From contig NZ_VITH01000017.1 in the NCBI RefSeq assembly GCF_007827815.1, positions 1 to 64,000 on the forward strand: a stretch of 64,000 bases of DNA, given 5' to 3'. This DNA comes from Azospirillum brasilense. Lineage in GTDB: Bacteria > Pseudomonadota > Alphaproteobacteria > Azospirillales > Azospirillaceae. A program made the translations under genes and the position numbers. Of this stretch, positions 33,623 to 42,573 are shown piece by piece; position 1 is the stretch's first letter; each line of letters starts with the position of its first letter. The notes under the pieces are model-generated. The model did no database searches. It worked only from the letters and a program-made list of their open reading frames with translations, and was not told where the DNA came from.

Positions 33623-34174
33623 ATGACCGACAGTCTGATCGACGAGATCGTGGATTTCTGGTTCGACGAGGCGACGAAGCCCTACTGGTTCCGCCAGTCC
33701 GACAGCTTCGACCGGGCGGTGCGCGACACGCTGCTTCCCCATCACGAGGCGGCGGCGGCGGGCCGCTACGATCACTGGCTGGAGGATGTGGACGGTTGCC
33801 TGGCTCTTTGCGTCCTGCTGGACCAGGTGCCGCGCAACGTCTTCCGCGGTTCCCCGCGGGCCTTCGCGACCGACGGCAAGGCGCTGGCGGTGGCCCGCCA
33901 CGTGGTGGAGCAGGGCTACGACCTGGAATGCAGCGGGGACGAGCGGATCTTCCTTTACCTGCCGTTCGAGCATCAGGAGGACATGGATTGCCAGGATCTG
34001 TCCTGCACCCTGTTCCGGGAGCGGGTCGGCGATCCGGAGGTCGTGGATTACGCCGAGCGCCACCGCGCGGTCATCGCGCGCTTCGGCCGCTTCCCGCACC
34101 GCAACGCCGCGCTTGGCCGCGCGACGACGCCGGAGGAGGAGGCGTTTCTCAAGGAACCAGGCTCGTCCTTCTGA
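33623..34174 (+). CDS. DUF924 family protein
   Basis: From the ATG at 33623 the protein has 183 residues, all helical. The DUF924 markers are VDFWFDEATKPYWFRQSDSF, CLALCVLLDQVPRNVFRGSP, ERIFLYLPFEHQED and the late FGRFPHRNAALGR. The fold is TPR-like, and function is unknown despite wide distribution. A GTG three codons upstream is a possible alternative start. Its last 26 bases overlap the convergent receiver-domain gene. Confidence 0.9.
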   Translation: MTDSLIDEIVDFWFDEATKPYWFRQSDSFDRAVRDTLLPHHEAAAAGRYDHWLEDVDGCLALCVLLDQVPRNVFRGSPRAFATDGKALAVARHVVEQGYDLECSGDERIFLYLPFEHQEDMDCQDLSCTLFRERVGDPEVVDYAERHRAVIARFGRFPHRNAALGRATTPEEEAFLKEPGSSF

Positions 34175-34703
34175 CGGCCCCGCCATCCTGGACCCGCGGC
34201 TCCAGCCAGCGCTTCAGCGCGGCCAGCAGCTCGGGACGGCGCACGGGCTTGGGCACATAGTCGTTCATGCCGGCGGACACGCAGCGCTCGCGGTCCTCGG
34301 CGAAGCCGTGGGCGGTGACCGCGATGATCGGCACTCCGGCGCGGGGGCCGGTCAGCGCCCGGATCGCCCGGGTCGCGGCGATGCCATCCACCTCGGGCAT
34401 GGCGACGTCCATCAGCACGGCGTCGTAGGGCGTTTGCGCCGTGGCGACGGTGGCGATGGCCTCCGCCCCGCCGTCGGCGGTGTCCACGGTGAAGCCGGCC
34501 TTGCGCATCAGCGCCGCCGTCAGCAGCCGGTTGGTCGGGCTGTCGTCCACCACCAGCAGGCGGCCGCCGTGCGCCATGGACCAGGCGATCAACCGGTCCT
34601 CCGCGGGCGAAAGCCGCAAGGACGAGGAGCCCGACGCGGCGCTCGGTGCCGGCCCGGTGTCGGAGGACTCGTCCGACGGTCGGTGCAAAATGGTGTGGTC
34701 CAC
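34149..34703 (-). CDS. Stand-alone response regulator receiver protein
   Basis: The 184-residue protein has a poorly conserved N-terminus of about 45 residues and one receiver domain: acidic pair in LLVVDDSPTNR, phospho-acceptor Asp in DAVLMDVAMPEVDG, Thr and Lys of the switch in IIAVTAHG and NDYVPKPV. There is no output domain, so it would act as a phosphoryl shuttle or by protein contact, as in hybrid-kinase relays. No cognate kinase is adjacent. The gene is convergent with, and overlaps, the DUF924 gene. Confidence 0.88.
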   Translation of the reverse strand: MDHTILHRPSDESSDTGPAPSAASGSSSLRLSPAEDRLIAWSMAHGGRLLVVDDSPTNRLLTAALMRKAGFTVDTADGGAEAIATVATAQTPYDAVLMDVAMPEVDGIAATRAIRALTGPRAGVPIIAVTAHGFAEDRERCVSAGMNDYVPKPVRRPELLAALKRWLEPRVQDGGAVRRTSLVP

Positions 34704-34884
34704 GACGAGCCTTTGGCATTTTGCAATTCAATTTGCGCCGGACCGCCGCAGACTCTCGGTTTCCCGAGGGGATAAGATGGCCGGCAGGCTCAACCAAGCA
34801 AGCAACGGGCCAGTTGGTTACGAGATCGAACTTTTCCCGCCACCCGCGATCGGGGGAATGCGGGAACGCCAGCGTGGAGAGGTT

Positions 34885-35292
34885 ATGATGGGATTGGTTG
34901 ATCGGCTCTGGGTGGCGTTCGCGGCCCTGAACGGTGCGGTTGCGGTGGGTGCCGGCGCTTATGCCAGCCACGGGCTGGCCGGCGATCCGCGCGCGCAGGA
35001 GCTGTTCCGGTTGGCCGGACAGTATCAGATGTGGCACGCGCTGGCCCTGGTCGCCCTGGTCGCTCTGCTGCGCACCGCCGATGGCCCGGCGCGCCTGGCG
35101 CTGCGCCTGTCGGGCTGGCTGTTCGTGGCGGGAATTCTGCTCTTCAGCGGAACGCTCTACGCGACCGCCACCAGCGGCCCGCTGCCCTTCGCCATGACCG
35201 CCCCGACCGGCGGCAGCGCCTTCATCGTGGGCTGGCTGGTGCTGGCCCTGGCGGTTCTGCTGTTCGGGCGGCGCTTCCTCGGGCGGGTCTGA
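34885..35292 (+). CDS. DUF423 family membrane protein
   Basis: The ATG at 34885 follows GGAGAGG. The 135-residue product has four hydrophobic helices and the DUF423 hallmarks ALNGAVAVGAGAYASHGL near the N-terminus, YQMWHALALVALV, LFVAGILLFSGTLYA and a final APTGGSAFIVGWLVLAL. Cytoplasmic membrane location is certain; function is unknown. It stands alone between divergent and convergent regulators. Confidence 0.9.
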   Translation: MMGLVDRLWVAFAALNGAVAVGAGAYASHGLAGDPRAQELFRLAGQYQMWHALALVALVALLRTADGPARLALRLSGWLFVAGILLFSGTLYATATSGPLPFAMTAPTGGSAFIVGWLVLALAVLLFGRRFLGRV

Positions 35293-35309
35293 AACGAGAA
35301 GGGCGGCGC

Positions 35310-35669
35310 TCAGGCCGGGGCGCTGCTCGTTTCCTCGGCGGAGGTCGGCGACCCCTCGTCCTTCTTGCGGGTGACGGGTGCGCAGAACAGCTCATGGAGA
35401 GTCGCCATGATGGTCTGCGCCTCGTGACCGTTCAGCGAATAATAGATGTTCTGGGCGGCGCGGCGCGTCCGCACCAGCTTGTCGCGGCGCAGGCGCGCCA
35501 GATGCTGGGACAGGGCCGATTGGCTGAGGTCGACCAGCTCCTCCAACTCGCCGACCGACTTCTCGCCTTCGGTCAGGTAGCACAGGATGAGCAGGCGGCG
35601 CTCGTTGCTCATGGCTTTGAGCAGCGTGCTGGCCCGCCGTGCGTTGCTCTGCAGATCGGCAATGTTCAT
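35310..35669 (-). CDS. ArsR/SmtB family regulator, BigR-like
   Basis: From the ATG at 35669 the protein has 119 residues with a winged helix (ERRLLILCYLTEGEKSVGEL, then LSQSALSQHLARLRRDKLV). Two Cys, one in LLILCYL and one in LHELFCAP, sit at the positions used by BigR/YgaV-type persulfide sensors; typical metal-binding motifs of ArsR are absent. This suggests response to sulfide or oxidants through a disulfide or polysulfide switch. The divergent TusA-like gene supports a sulfur link. The sensing mechanism is inferred from residue placement. Confidence 0.8.
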   Translation of the reverse strand: MNIADLQSNARRASTLLKAMSNERRLLILCYLTEGEKSVGELEELVDLSQSALSQHLARLRRDKLVRTRRAAQNIYYSLNGHEAQTIMATLHELFCAPVTRKKDEGSPTSAEETSSAPA

Positions 35670-35670
35670 G

Positions 35671-35682
35671 AAACGACCGTTT
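35671..35682. promoter_or_regulatory. Dyad AAACG-AC-CGTTT at the ArsR start
   Basis: This perfect 5-bp inverted repeat lies one base upstream of the ArsR-type start codon, where a bound repressor would block its own expression. Confidence 0.4.
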
Positions 35683-35954
35683 CTGTCGGCGCCAAGCAAC
35701 AGCGAACCGTTGCGCCCAACCCTTGCGCCGCAGCACCGCCGTTTATCGTTCGTGTTCAATCATATGGAAGAGTGTACCGCGCTGTCTACCCGTGGATGTC
35801 CCGTAGTCGAAAGAATGTTCCCCGTTCCGTGAAATCACCGTTCGTCGGGTTGGCGACCTTCAACGGGTTGAAGCCGCGCGCGCCGCCGTTCTAGACTCGC
35901 CGCCTCGAATCGTTGCGGCGGTGCCCAAAGGCGCCCAAAGGAGTGCAAGGAACG

Positions 35955-36182
35955 ATGGCCGACCAGACGCTCGACGCCAAGGGGCTGCAATGCCCGTTGC
36001 CGGTGCTGCGCGCGCGCAAGGCGCTGAAGACGGTGCCGCCCGGATCGACGCTGACCGTCGAGGCGACCGACCCCAGCGCGCCCAAGGATTTCGCCGCCTT
36101 CTGCGAAGCCACCGGCAACCGGCTGGCCTCCAGCGTGGAGGAGGGGGGCGTCTACCGCTTCGTGATCGAACGCTGCGCTTGA
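35955..36182 (+). CDS. tusA: TusA-like sulfurtransferase
   Basis: The 75-residue protein has the family signature LDAKGLQCPLPVLRARKAL with the persulfide-carrying Cys of CPxP (about residue 13), and a beta-alpha-beta-alpha fold ending VYRFVIERC. It would relay sulfur for tRNA thiolation or sulfur oxidation. The ATG at 35955 follows AAGGAACG. The divergent BigR-like gene suggests sulfur-responsive control. TusA and its paralogues cannot be told apart from sequence alone. Confidence 0.85.
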   Translation: MADQTLDAKGLQCPLPVLRARKALKTVPPGSTLTVEATDPSAPKDFAAFCEATGNRLASSVEEGGVYRFVIERCA

Positions 36183-36349
36183 CGTCGCGCAAAGAGGACA
36201 CGCCTGCACGCCCGCCGCGAAAAAGGGGTGGGGACGGCGGTTGGGGGATGTGACGATAAGCCCCGCAATCATCCTGTACTTTCATTAGCGATCCGGGAAG
36301 AATGGGTGCAGGGAAATGCCTCGAACACGAACGAAAAAGACAGAAAAGC

Positions 36350-37279
36350 ATGTTCACCACCCTGTTCACCCACGCCGCCTGCCTGGACCACGACACAGGG
36401 CTGGGCCATCCGGAGTGCGCCGACCGGCTTCGTGCGGTTCTGGCGGCTCTTGAGACCGAAGAATTCTACATGCTCGAACGGCAGGAGGCGCCGCTCGCCA
36501 CCCTTGAGCAGCTGTCGCGCGCACACCCGCGGGAACATGTCGAGCGTATCCTCGCCCTGGTGCCGGAGCTGGAGCATGCGGGAATCGACGCGGACACGGT
36601 GATGTCTCCAGGTTCGGGCGAGGCCGCGCTGCGCGCCGCCGGCGCGGTGGTCGCGGCGGTGGACGCGGTGGCGTCGGGCCATTCGCGCAACGCCTTCTGC
36701 GCCGTGCGCCCGCCGGGGCATCACGCCGAATACGAAAAGGCCATGGGCTTCTGTCTGTTCAACAACGCCGCGGTCGGCGCCTATCACGCGCGGGCGGCGC
36801 ACGGGCTGCAGCGGGTGGCGGTGATGGATTTCGACGTCCACCACGGCAACGGCACGCAGGACATCTTCCAGCGCGACCCGGACCTGCTCTACTGCTCGAC
36901 CCATCAGTCGCCGCTCTATCCCGGCACGGGCGACGCGGGGGAGAAGGGCGAGTATGGCAACTGCGTCAACGCGCCGCTCGCCGCCATGTCCGGCTCGCCG
37001 GAGTTCCGGCACGCGATGACCCACATCATCCTGCCGGCCATCGACCATTTCAAACCGGACCTGCTGATCATCTCGGCCGGGTTCGACGCCCATTCGCGCG
37101 ACCCGCTGGCCGGGCTTCACCTGACCGACGACGACTTCGCCTGGGCCACGCGCAAGCTGGGCGATCTGGCCCGCACCCATTGCGGGGCGCGCATCGTGTC
37201 GGTGCTGGAGGGCGGCTACAACCTGCGCGCCCTGGCCACGGCCACCGCGGCGCACGTGCGCGAATTGATGTATTGCTGA
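36350..37279 (+). CDS. Histone deacetylase-like (class II HDAC/AcuC family) hydrolase
   Basis: The 309-residue zinc hydrolase has the complete deacetylase centre: RPPGHHAEYEKAMGFCLFNN (paired His), VAVMDFDVHHGNGTQDIF (metal-binding Asp and His) and LIISAGFDAHSRDPLAGL (third metal Asp). In bacteria such enzymes remove acyl groups from polyamines, acetoin-pathway proteins or other small substrates. The start is taken at ATG 36350; an in-frame ATG at 36302 also exists. It is a single gene, followed by a 156-base spacer. Confidence 0.92.
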   Translation: MFTTLFTHAACLDHDTGLGHPECADRLRAVLAALETEEFYMLERQEAPLATLEQLSRAHPREHVERILALVPELEHAGIDADTVMSPGSGEAALRAAGAVVAAVDAVASGHSRNAFCAVRPPGHHAEYEKAMGFCLFNNAAVGAYHARAAHGLQRVAVMDFDVHHGNGTQDIFQRDPDLLYCSTHQSPLYPGTGDAGEKGEYGNCVNAPLAAMSGSPEFRHAMTHIILPAIDHFKPDLLIISAGFDAHSRDPLAGLHLTDDDFAWATRKLGDLARTHCGARIVSVLEGGYNLRALATATAAHVRELMYC

Positions 37280-37435
37280 GCTTTCTGATTCTCCCGGCCG
37301 ATTCTTCCGGCTAGGCCCGTGGTGGGAGCGTGATACGCCCGCCGCGGGCCTTGCGCATTTGGGGGCTGAGCCATAATTTCGGTTTTCGGTCCCATCGCGG
37401 GCACCCCATCGTATGGATCATTCGCCGGATGGATC

Positions 37436-37690
37436 ATGGCTGACGCAGCTCACATACCCCCCGACATCGCCGCCCTCAGCTTCGAGGACGCGCTGGCCGA
37501 GCTGGAGCGCATCGTGCGCCAGCTCGAAGACGGGCGCGGCAAGCTCGACGACGCGATCTCCTCCTACGAGCGCGGCACCGCGCTGAAGCGGCATTGCGAG
37601 GCGAAGCTGCGCGAGGCCCAGGCCAAGATCGACCGCATCACCGTTGCCGCCGACGGCACCCTCGGCACCGAACCCGCCCGGATCGACTGA
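37436..37690 (+). CDS. xseB: Exodeoxyribonuclease VII small subunit
   Basis: The 84-residue protein is of usual length for the family and shows the diagnostic helix pair LSFEDALAELERIVRQLEDG and KLDDAISSYERGTALKRHCE, ending with AEAKIDRI-like sequence. It binds XseA to form exonuclease VII, which degrades single-stranded DNA. It lies directly before ispA with a one-base gap, an arrangement common in proteobacteria. xseA is not in the window. Confidence 0.93.
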   Translation: MADAAHIPPDIAALSFEDALAELERIVRQLEDGRGKLDDAISSYERGTALKRHCEAKLREAQAKIDRITVAADGTLGTEPARID

Positions 37691-37691
37691 C

Positions 37692-38582
37692 GTGCAGACC
37701 GACCTCAAGACAGCCATGGCCGACATGGCGGCGGATGTGGAGCGTGCGATCCTGCACCTCCTGCCGACGACCGACCTTCCCGAATCGCGTGTGCTGGAGG
37801 CGATGCGCTACGGCTGCCTGAACGGCGGCAAGCGTCTGCGCCCCTTCCTGGTGTGCCAGTCCGCGGCGCTGTTCGGCGTCAACCCGGACTGCGCGCTGCG
37901 CGTCGCCGTGGCGGTGGAGTTCGTCCACAGCTACTCGCTGGTCCACGACGACCTGCCGGCGATGGACGACGGCGATCTGCGCCGCGGACAGCCGACCGTG
38001 CACCGCAAGTTCGACGAGGCGACGGCGATCCTGGCCGGCGACGGGCTGCTGACCTACGCCTTCGAGGTGCTGGCCGACCCGGCGACCCACGAAGACCCGA
38101 ACGTGCGCTGCCAGCTCGTGGCGGCGCTGGCCAAGGCGGCCGGGCCGCACGGCATGGTCGGCGGCCAGATGCTCGACCTGATCGCCGAGCATGAGACCTT
38201 CGACCTCGGCACGACGACGCGGCTCCAGCGCATGAAGACCGGCGACATGATCGCCTTTTCCTGCGAGGCCGGCGGCATCCTGGGCAAGGCCCCGCCGCCG
38301 CAGCGCCTTGCGCTGCGCGCCTACGCCCACGACCTCGGGCTGGCCTTCCAGATCGTCGACGACCTGCTGGACATCGAGGGGACGGAAGCCGAGACCGGCA
38401 AGTCGGTCGGTCGCGACGCGCAGGCCGGAAAGGCGACCTTCGTGTCCATCCTCGGGCAGGACCGTGCCCGCTCGCAGGCCGCCATGCTGGCCGTCCAGGC
38501 CAAGGCGCACCTGGAGATCTTCGACGGGCGCGCCGATATCCTCAAAGCGGTCGCCGACTTCGTCGTCGCGCGGCGGACCTGA
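37692..38582 (+). CDS. ispA: Farnesyl diphosphate synthase (polyprenyl synthetase)
   Basis: The 296-residue enzyme condenses dimethylallyl and isopentenyl diphosphates to farnesyl diphosphate. It shows GGKRLRPFLV, the first Asp-rich motif in YSLVHDDLPAMDDGDLRRG, a mid-region KTGDMIAFSCEAGGIL and the second Asp motif in FQIVDDLLDIEG. The start is GTG at 37692; an ATG nine codons on is also possible. It lies between xseB and dxs as part of the isoprenoid cluster. Confidence 0.93.
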   Translation: MQTDLKTAMADMAADVERAILHLLPTTDLPESRVLEAMRYGCLNGGKRLRPFLVCQSAALFGVNPDCALRVAVAVEFVHSYSLVHDDLPAMDDGDLRRGQPTVHRKFDEATAILAGDGLLTYAFEVLADPATHEDPNVRCQLVAALAKAAGPHGMVGGQMLDLIAEHETFDLGTTTRLQRMKTGDMIAFSCEAGGILGKAPPPQRLALRAYAHDLGLAFQIVDDLLDIEGTEAETGKSVGRDAQAGKATFVSILGQDRARSQAAMLAVQAKAHLEIFDGRADILKAVADFVVARRT

Positions 38583-38600
38583 ACGGAGGACGTTTCCAAC

Positions 38601-40517
38601 GTGACCCTCAACGACAAGACGCCGCTTCTCGACCTCGTCCGCACCCCCGCCGACCTGCGCGCGCTCAAGCCCGAGCAGCTCCGGCAGGTGGCCGACGAGC
38701 TGCGGACCGAGACCATCAGCGCGGTGTCGGTGACCGGCGGTCATCTGGGCGCCGGGCTGGGGGTGGTCGAGCTGACCGTCGCCCTGCATTACGTGTTCCA
38801 GACCCCCGCCGACCGGCTGATCTGGGACGTCGGGCATCAGTGCTACCCGCACAAGATCCTGACCGGGCGCCGCGACCGCATCCGCACCCTGCGCACCGGC
38901 GGCGGCCTGTCGGGCTTCACCAACCGGTCGGAGAGCGAGTACGACCCGTTCGGTGCCGGCCACAGCTCCACCTCCATCTCGGCGGGGCTGGGCATGGCGG
39001 TGGCGCGCGACCAGCTGGGCCGCGACAACCATGTGGTCGCCGTGATCGGCGACGGCGCGATGAGCGCCGGCATGGCCTACGAGGCGATGAACAACGCCGG
39101 CTCGGCGAACAGCAAGCTGATCGTCATCCTCAACGACAACGACATGTCCATCGCGCCGCCGGTCGGCGCGATGAGCGCGTACCTGTCGCGGCTGATCTCG
39201 TCGAAGCCCTATCTCAGCCTGCGCCATCTGGCCAAGGACATCGCGGAGCAGCTGCCGCGTCCGCTGCGCACGGCGGCGCGCCGGGCGGAGGAATACGCCC
39301 GCGGCATGGTCACCGGCGGCACGCTGTTCGAGGAGATGGGGTTCTACTACATCGGCCCGATCGACGGGCACAATCTGGACCACCTGCTGCCGGTCCTGCA
39401 GAACGTGCGCGACGCCGACGACCATAAGCCGGTCCTGATCCACGTCGTCACCAAGAAGGGCAAGGGCTACGGCCCCGCCGAGGCTTCGGCCGACAAGCTG
39501 CACGCGGTCGCCAAGTTCGACGTCGTCACCGGCGCCCAGTCCAAGCCCAAGTCCAACGCCCCGACCTACACCCGCGTCTTCGCCAATGCCCTGATCGCCG
39601 AGGCGGAGCGCGACCCCAGCGTGCTCGGCATCACCGCGGCCATGCCCTCGGGCACCGGGCTCGACCTGTTCGGGCAGCGCTTCCCAGACCGCTGCTTCGA
39701 CGTCGGCATCGCCGAGCAGCACGCGGTGACCTTCGCCGCCGGGCTGGCGACCGAGGGCTTCAAGCCCTTCTGCGCGATCTATTCGACCTTCCTGCAGCGC
39801 GCCTACGACCAGGTGGTGCACGACGTGGTGCTGCAGCGCCTGCCGGTGCGTTTCGCGCTCGACCGCGCCGGTCTGGTCGGGGCGGACGGGGCGACCCACG
39901 CGGGGGCCTTCGACGTGGCCTATCTCGGCTGCCTGCCCGACATCGTGCTGATGGCGGCGGCGGACGAGCTGGAGCTGATGCACATGGTGGCGACCAGCGC
40001 CGCCATCGACGACCGCGCCTCGGCGCTGCGCTACCCGCGCGGCGAGGGGGTGGGGCTGGAGCTGCCGGAGCGCGGCGAGGTTCTGCCCATCGGCAAGGGC
40101 CGCATCCTCCAGGAAGGCACCAAGGTCGCGATCCTCAGCTACGGCACGCGTCTGGCCGAGGCGCGCAAGGCGGCGGCGGAACTTGGTGCCCGCGGCCTGT
40201 CGACGACGGTGGCCGACGCGCGCTTCGCCAAGCCGCTGGACGAGGAACTGGTGCGCCGTCTGGCGTTGGAGCATGAGGTGCTGATCACCATCGAGGAGGG
40301 CTCGGTCGGCGGCTTCGGCAGCTTCGTGCTGCAGCATCTGGCGATGGCCGGCCTGCTGGACGGCGGGCTGAAGATCCGCCCGATGGTCCTGCCCGATCGC
40401 TTCCTCGACCATGACAGCCCGGCCAAGCAGTATGAGGACGCCGGTCTCGCCGCGCGCCACATCGTCGCCACGGCGCTGCAGGCTCTGGGGATCGAGGCAA
40501 CGGCGGTGCGGGCCTGA
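38601..40517 (+). CDS. dxs: 1-deoxy-D-xylulose-5-phosphate synthase
   Basis: The 638-residue thiamine-diphosphate enzyme makes DXP from pyruvate and glyceraldehyde 3-phosphate, the first step of the MEP pathway. Features include the N-terminal SVTGGHLGAGLGVVELTVAL, the TPP site VIGDGAMSAGMAYEAMNNAG, and DIAEQHAVTFAAGLATEG with FALDRAGLVGADGATHAGAF in the transketolase-like central domain. It starts at GTG 38601 after GGAGG. It lies 18 bases after ispA, so both are probably cotranscribed. Confidence 0.96.
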   Translation: MTLNDKTPLLDLVRTPADLRALKPEQLRQVADELRTETISAVSVTGGHLGAGLGVVELTVALHYVFQTPADRLIWDVGHQCYPHKILTGRRDRIRTLRTGGGLSGFTNRSESEYDPFGAGHSSTSISAGLGMAVARDQLGRDNHVVAVIGDGAMSAGMAYEAMNNAGSANSKLIVILNDNDMSIAPPVGAMSAYLSRLISSKPYLSLRHLAKDIAEQLPRPLRTAARRAEEYARGMVTGGTLFEEMGFYYIGPIDGHNLDHLLPVLQNVRDADDHKPVLIHVVTKKGKGYGPAEASADKLHAVAKFDVVTGAQSKPKSNAPTYTRVFANALIAEAERDPSVLGITAAMPSGTGLDLFGQRFPDRCFDVGIAEQHAVTFAAGLATEGFKPFCAIYSTFLQRAYDQVVHDVVLQRLPVRFALDRAGLVGADGATHAGAFDVAYLGCLPDIVLMAAADELELMHMVATSAAIDDRASALRYPRGEGVGLELPERGEVLPIGKGRILQEGTKVAILSYGTRLAEARKAAAELGARGLSTTVADARFAKPLDEELVRRLALEHEVLITIEEGSVGGFGSFVLQHLAMAGLLDGGLKIRPMVLPDRFLDHDSPAKQYEDAGLAARHIVATALQALGIEATAVRA

Positions 40518-40570
40518 GTCCGTAGGAAAAGCGTCGCCGCCCGGCCCTGACTCCAACCCTGGACGAAGGA

Positions 40571-40585
40571 GCTAATGCCATTAGC
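40571..40585. promoter_or_regulatory. Dyad GCTAATG-C-CATTAGC between dxs and kinase gene
   Basis: This perfect 7-bp inverted repeat with a one-base centre lies 54 bases after dxs and about 106 bases before the kinase start. It may be an operator; it lacks a T-run, so it is not a typical terminator. Confidence 0.35.
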
Positions 40586-40690
40586 CTAAGGTTGGGCGAG
40601 GCGCTTTCTCTGGTGCGGATGGGACCGCTGTCTTACAATTCGAAAACAATAGATAATTAACGTATCCGGCGGGACTGGGTGTTGTCGAAC

Positions 40691-41674
40691 ATGCCTCAGG
40701 TGTTTGCAGCGGGTGCTGGGCGCGCATCCGACGAAAACGGCGCTTCGGCTCAGGATGGTCCGGGGATGTTCCGGTCCATCGTTGAGTCGTCTTCAACGCC
40801 GACCGCCGTGATCGACGGAGCGTCCTTGCGTTGTCTTTACGCCAACGCCACCATGCGCGCCCTGGGTCTGGAAAAAGGGCATCCGCTGGCGGACCGCTTC
40901 CCGGAGGCCACCGCCGAGCGCGTCGTCGAGGCGCAGGGCAGCGGCGAGACGGTTCGCCTGCGGATCACCGGGCCGGACGAGGTGTCCTGGAACCTGGATC
41001 TGGCCGCGCTCGACGGCGGGCCGTCTCTGCTGGCCACGCTGCGTCCCGCGGAATCCGAATCGACCGAGACCGCCCACCACCACGCGCGGGAGGTCAGCCA
41101 CCGGGTCAAGAACACGCTCCAGCTCGTCTCCAGCCTGCTGACGCTCCAGACCCTGTCGGCCAAGGACCCGGACATGCGCCGCGCCTTCCAGGAGGCGTGC
41201 AGCCGCATCGGCACGGTGACCCAGGCGCACCAGCGCGTCCACGCCGCCGCCCGCGGCAGCCTCGTCGATTTCGGGGCCTATCTGAACGACGCCTGCCGGG
41301 AGATGGAAAGCCACTTCGCCGTGGGCGGGCCGGAGCGCCGCATCGCCGTGACGGTGCAGACGGCGATGCTGCCGGTGGACACCGTGATCCCGCTCGCCCT
41401 CATCGTCAACGAGCTGCTCGGCAACGCCACCAAATACGCCTATGCGGCGGGCAGCCCGGGGGAGATCGAGGTCAGCCTCGTGCCGCGCGAGGAGGGAGGG
41501 CGGCGCCTGACCGTCGCCGACCACGGGCGCGGCCTGCCGCCGGGATTCGAGGTCGCGCGGGCCGACTCGCTGGGCATGAAGGTGGCGCGGGCCTTCGCCG
41601 GCCAGCTGAAGGGAAAGCTGCGCGCGGAGCCGAACGGCCCGGGCACGCGCTTCGTCCTCGACCTGCCTTTCTGA
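40691..41674 (+). CDS. HWE/HisKA_2-type sensor histidine kinase
   Basis: The protein of about 327 residues has no membrane helix. A PAS-like domain (residues about 20-110, FRSIVESSSTPTAVIDGASL) is followed by the HisKA_2 box EVSHRVKNTLQLVSSLLTLQ with the phosphorylated His, and an ATP-binding domain with IPLALIVNELLGNATKYAYA (N box) and VADHGRGLPPGF (G1). Such kinases often feed general stress response or stand-alone receivers. A GTG four codons upstream is an alternative start. No partner regulator is adjacent. Confidence 0.85.
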   Translation: MPQVFAAGAGRASDENGASAQDGPGMFRSIVESSSTPTAVIDGASLRCLYANATMRALGLEKGHPLADRFPEATAERVVEAQGSGETVRLRITGPDEVSWNLDLAALDGGPSLLATLRPAESESTETAHHHAREVSHRVKNTLQLVSSLLTLQTLSAKDPDMRRAFQEACSRIGTVTQAHQRVHAAARGSLVDFGAYLNDACREMESHFAVGGPERRIAVTVQTAMLPVDTVIPLALIVNELLGNATKYAYAAGSPGEIEVSLVPREEGGRRLTVADHGRGLPPGFEVARADSLGMKVARAFAGQLKGKLRAEPNGPGTRFVLDLPF

Positions 41675-41763
41675 CCGTCCGCCGCCGTTGACGGCTCATC
41701 GCCTCTTGCCGAACGCCGCGTCCTGCGCCATGCATCCACCCTTGTCGACGGGAGAGGTGTGAG

Positions 41764-42504
<741 letters not shown>

Positions 42505-42573
42505 TCCGGATGGAACCGTAAACCGTTGCGGGACCGCCCCTGCGTCGCACCTTGAGGACAGCGGCCTCCTCCT

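Noticed and set aside
37638..40556. A 972-codon minus-strand open frame over ispA and dxs
   Set aside because: Both sense genes are unambiguous metabolic enzymes; the antisense product has no recognisable motif and biased composition.
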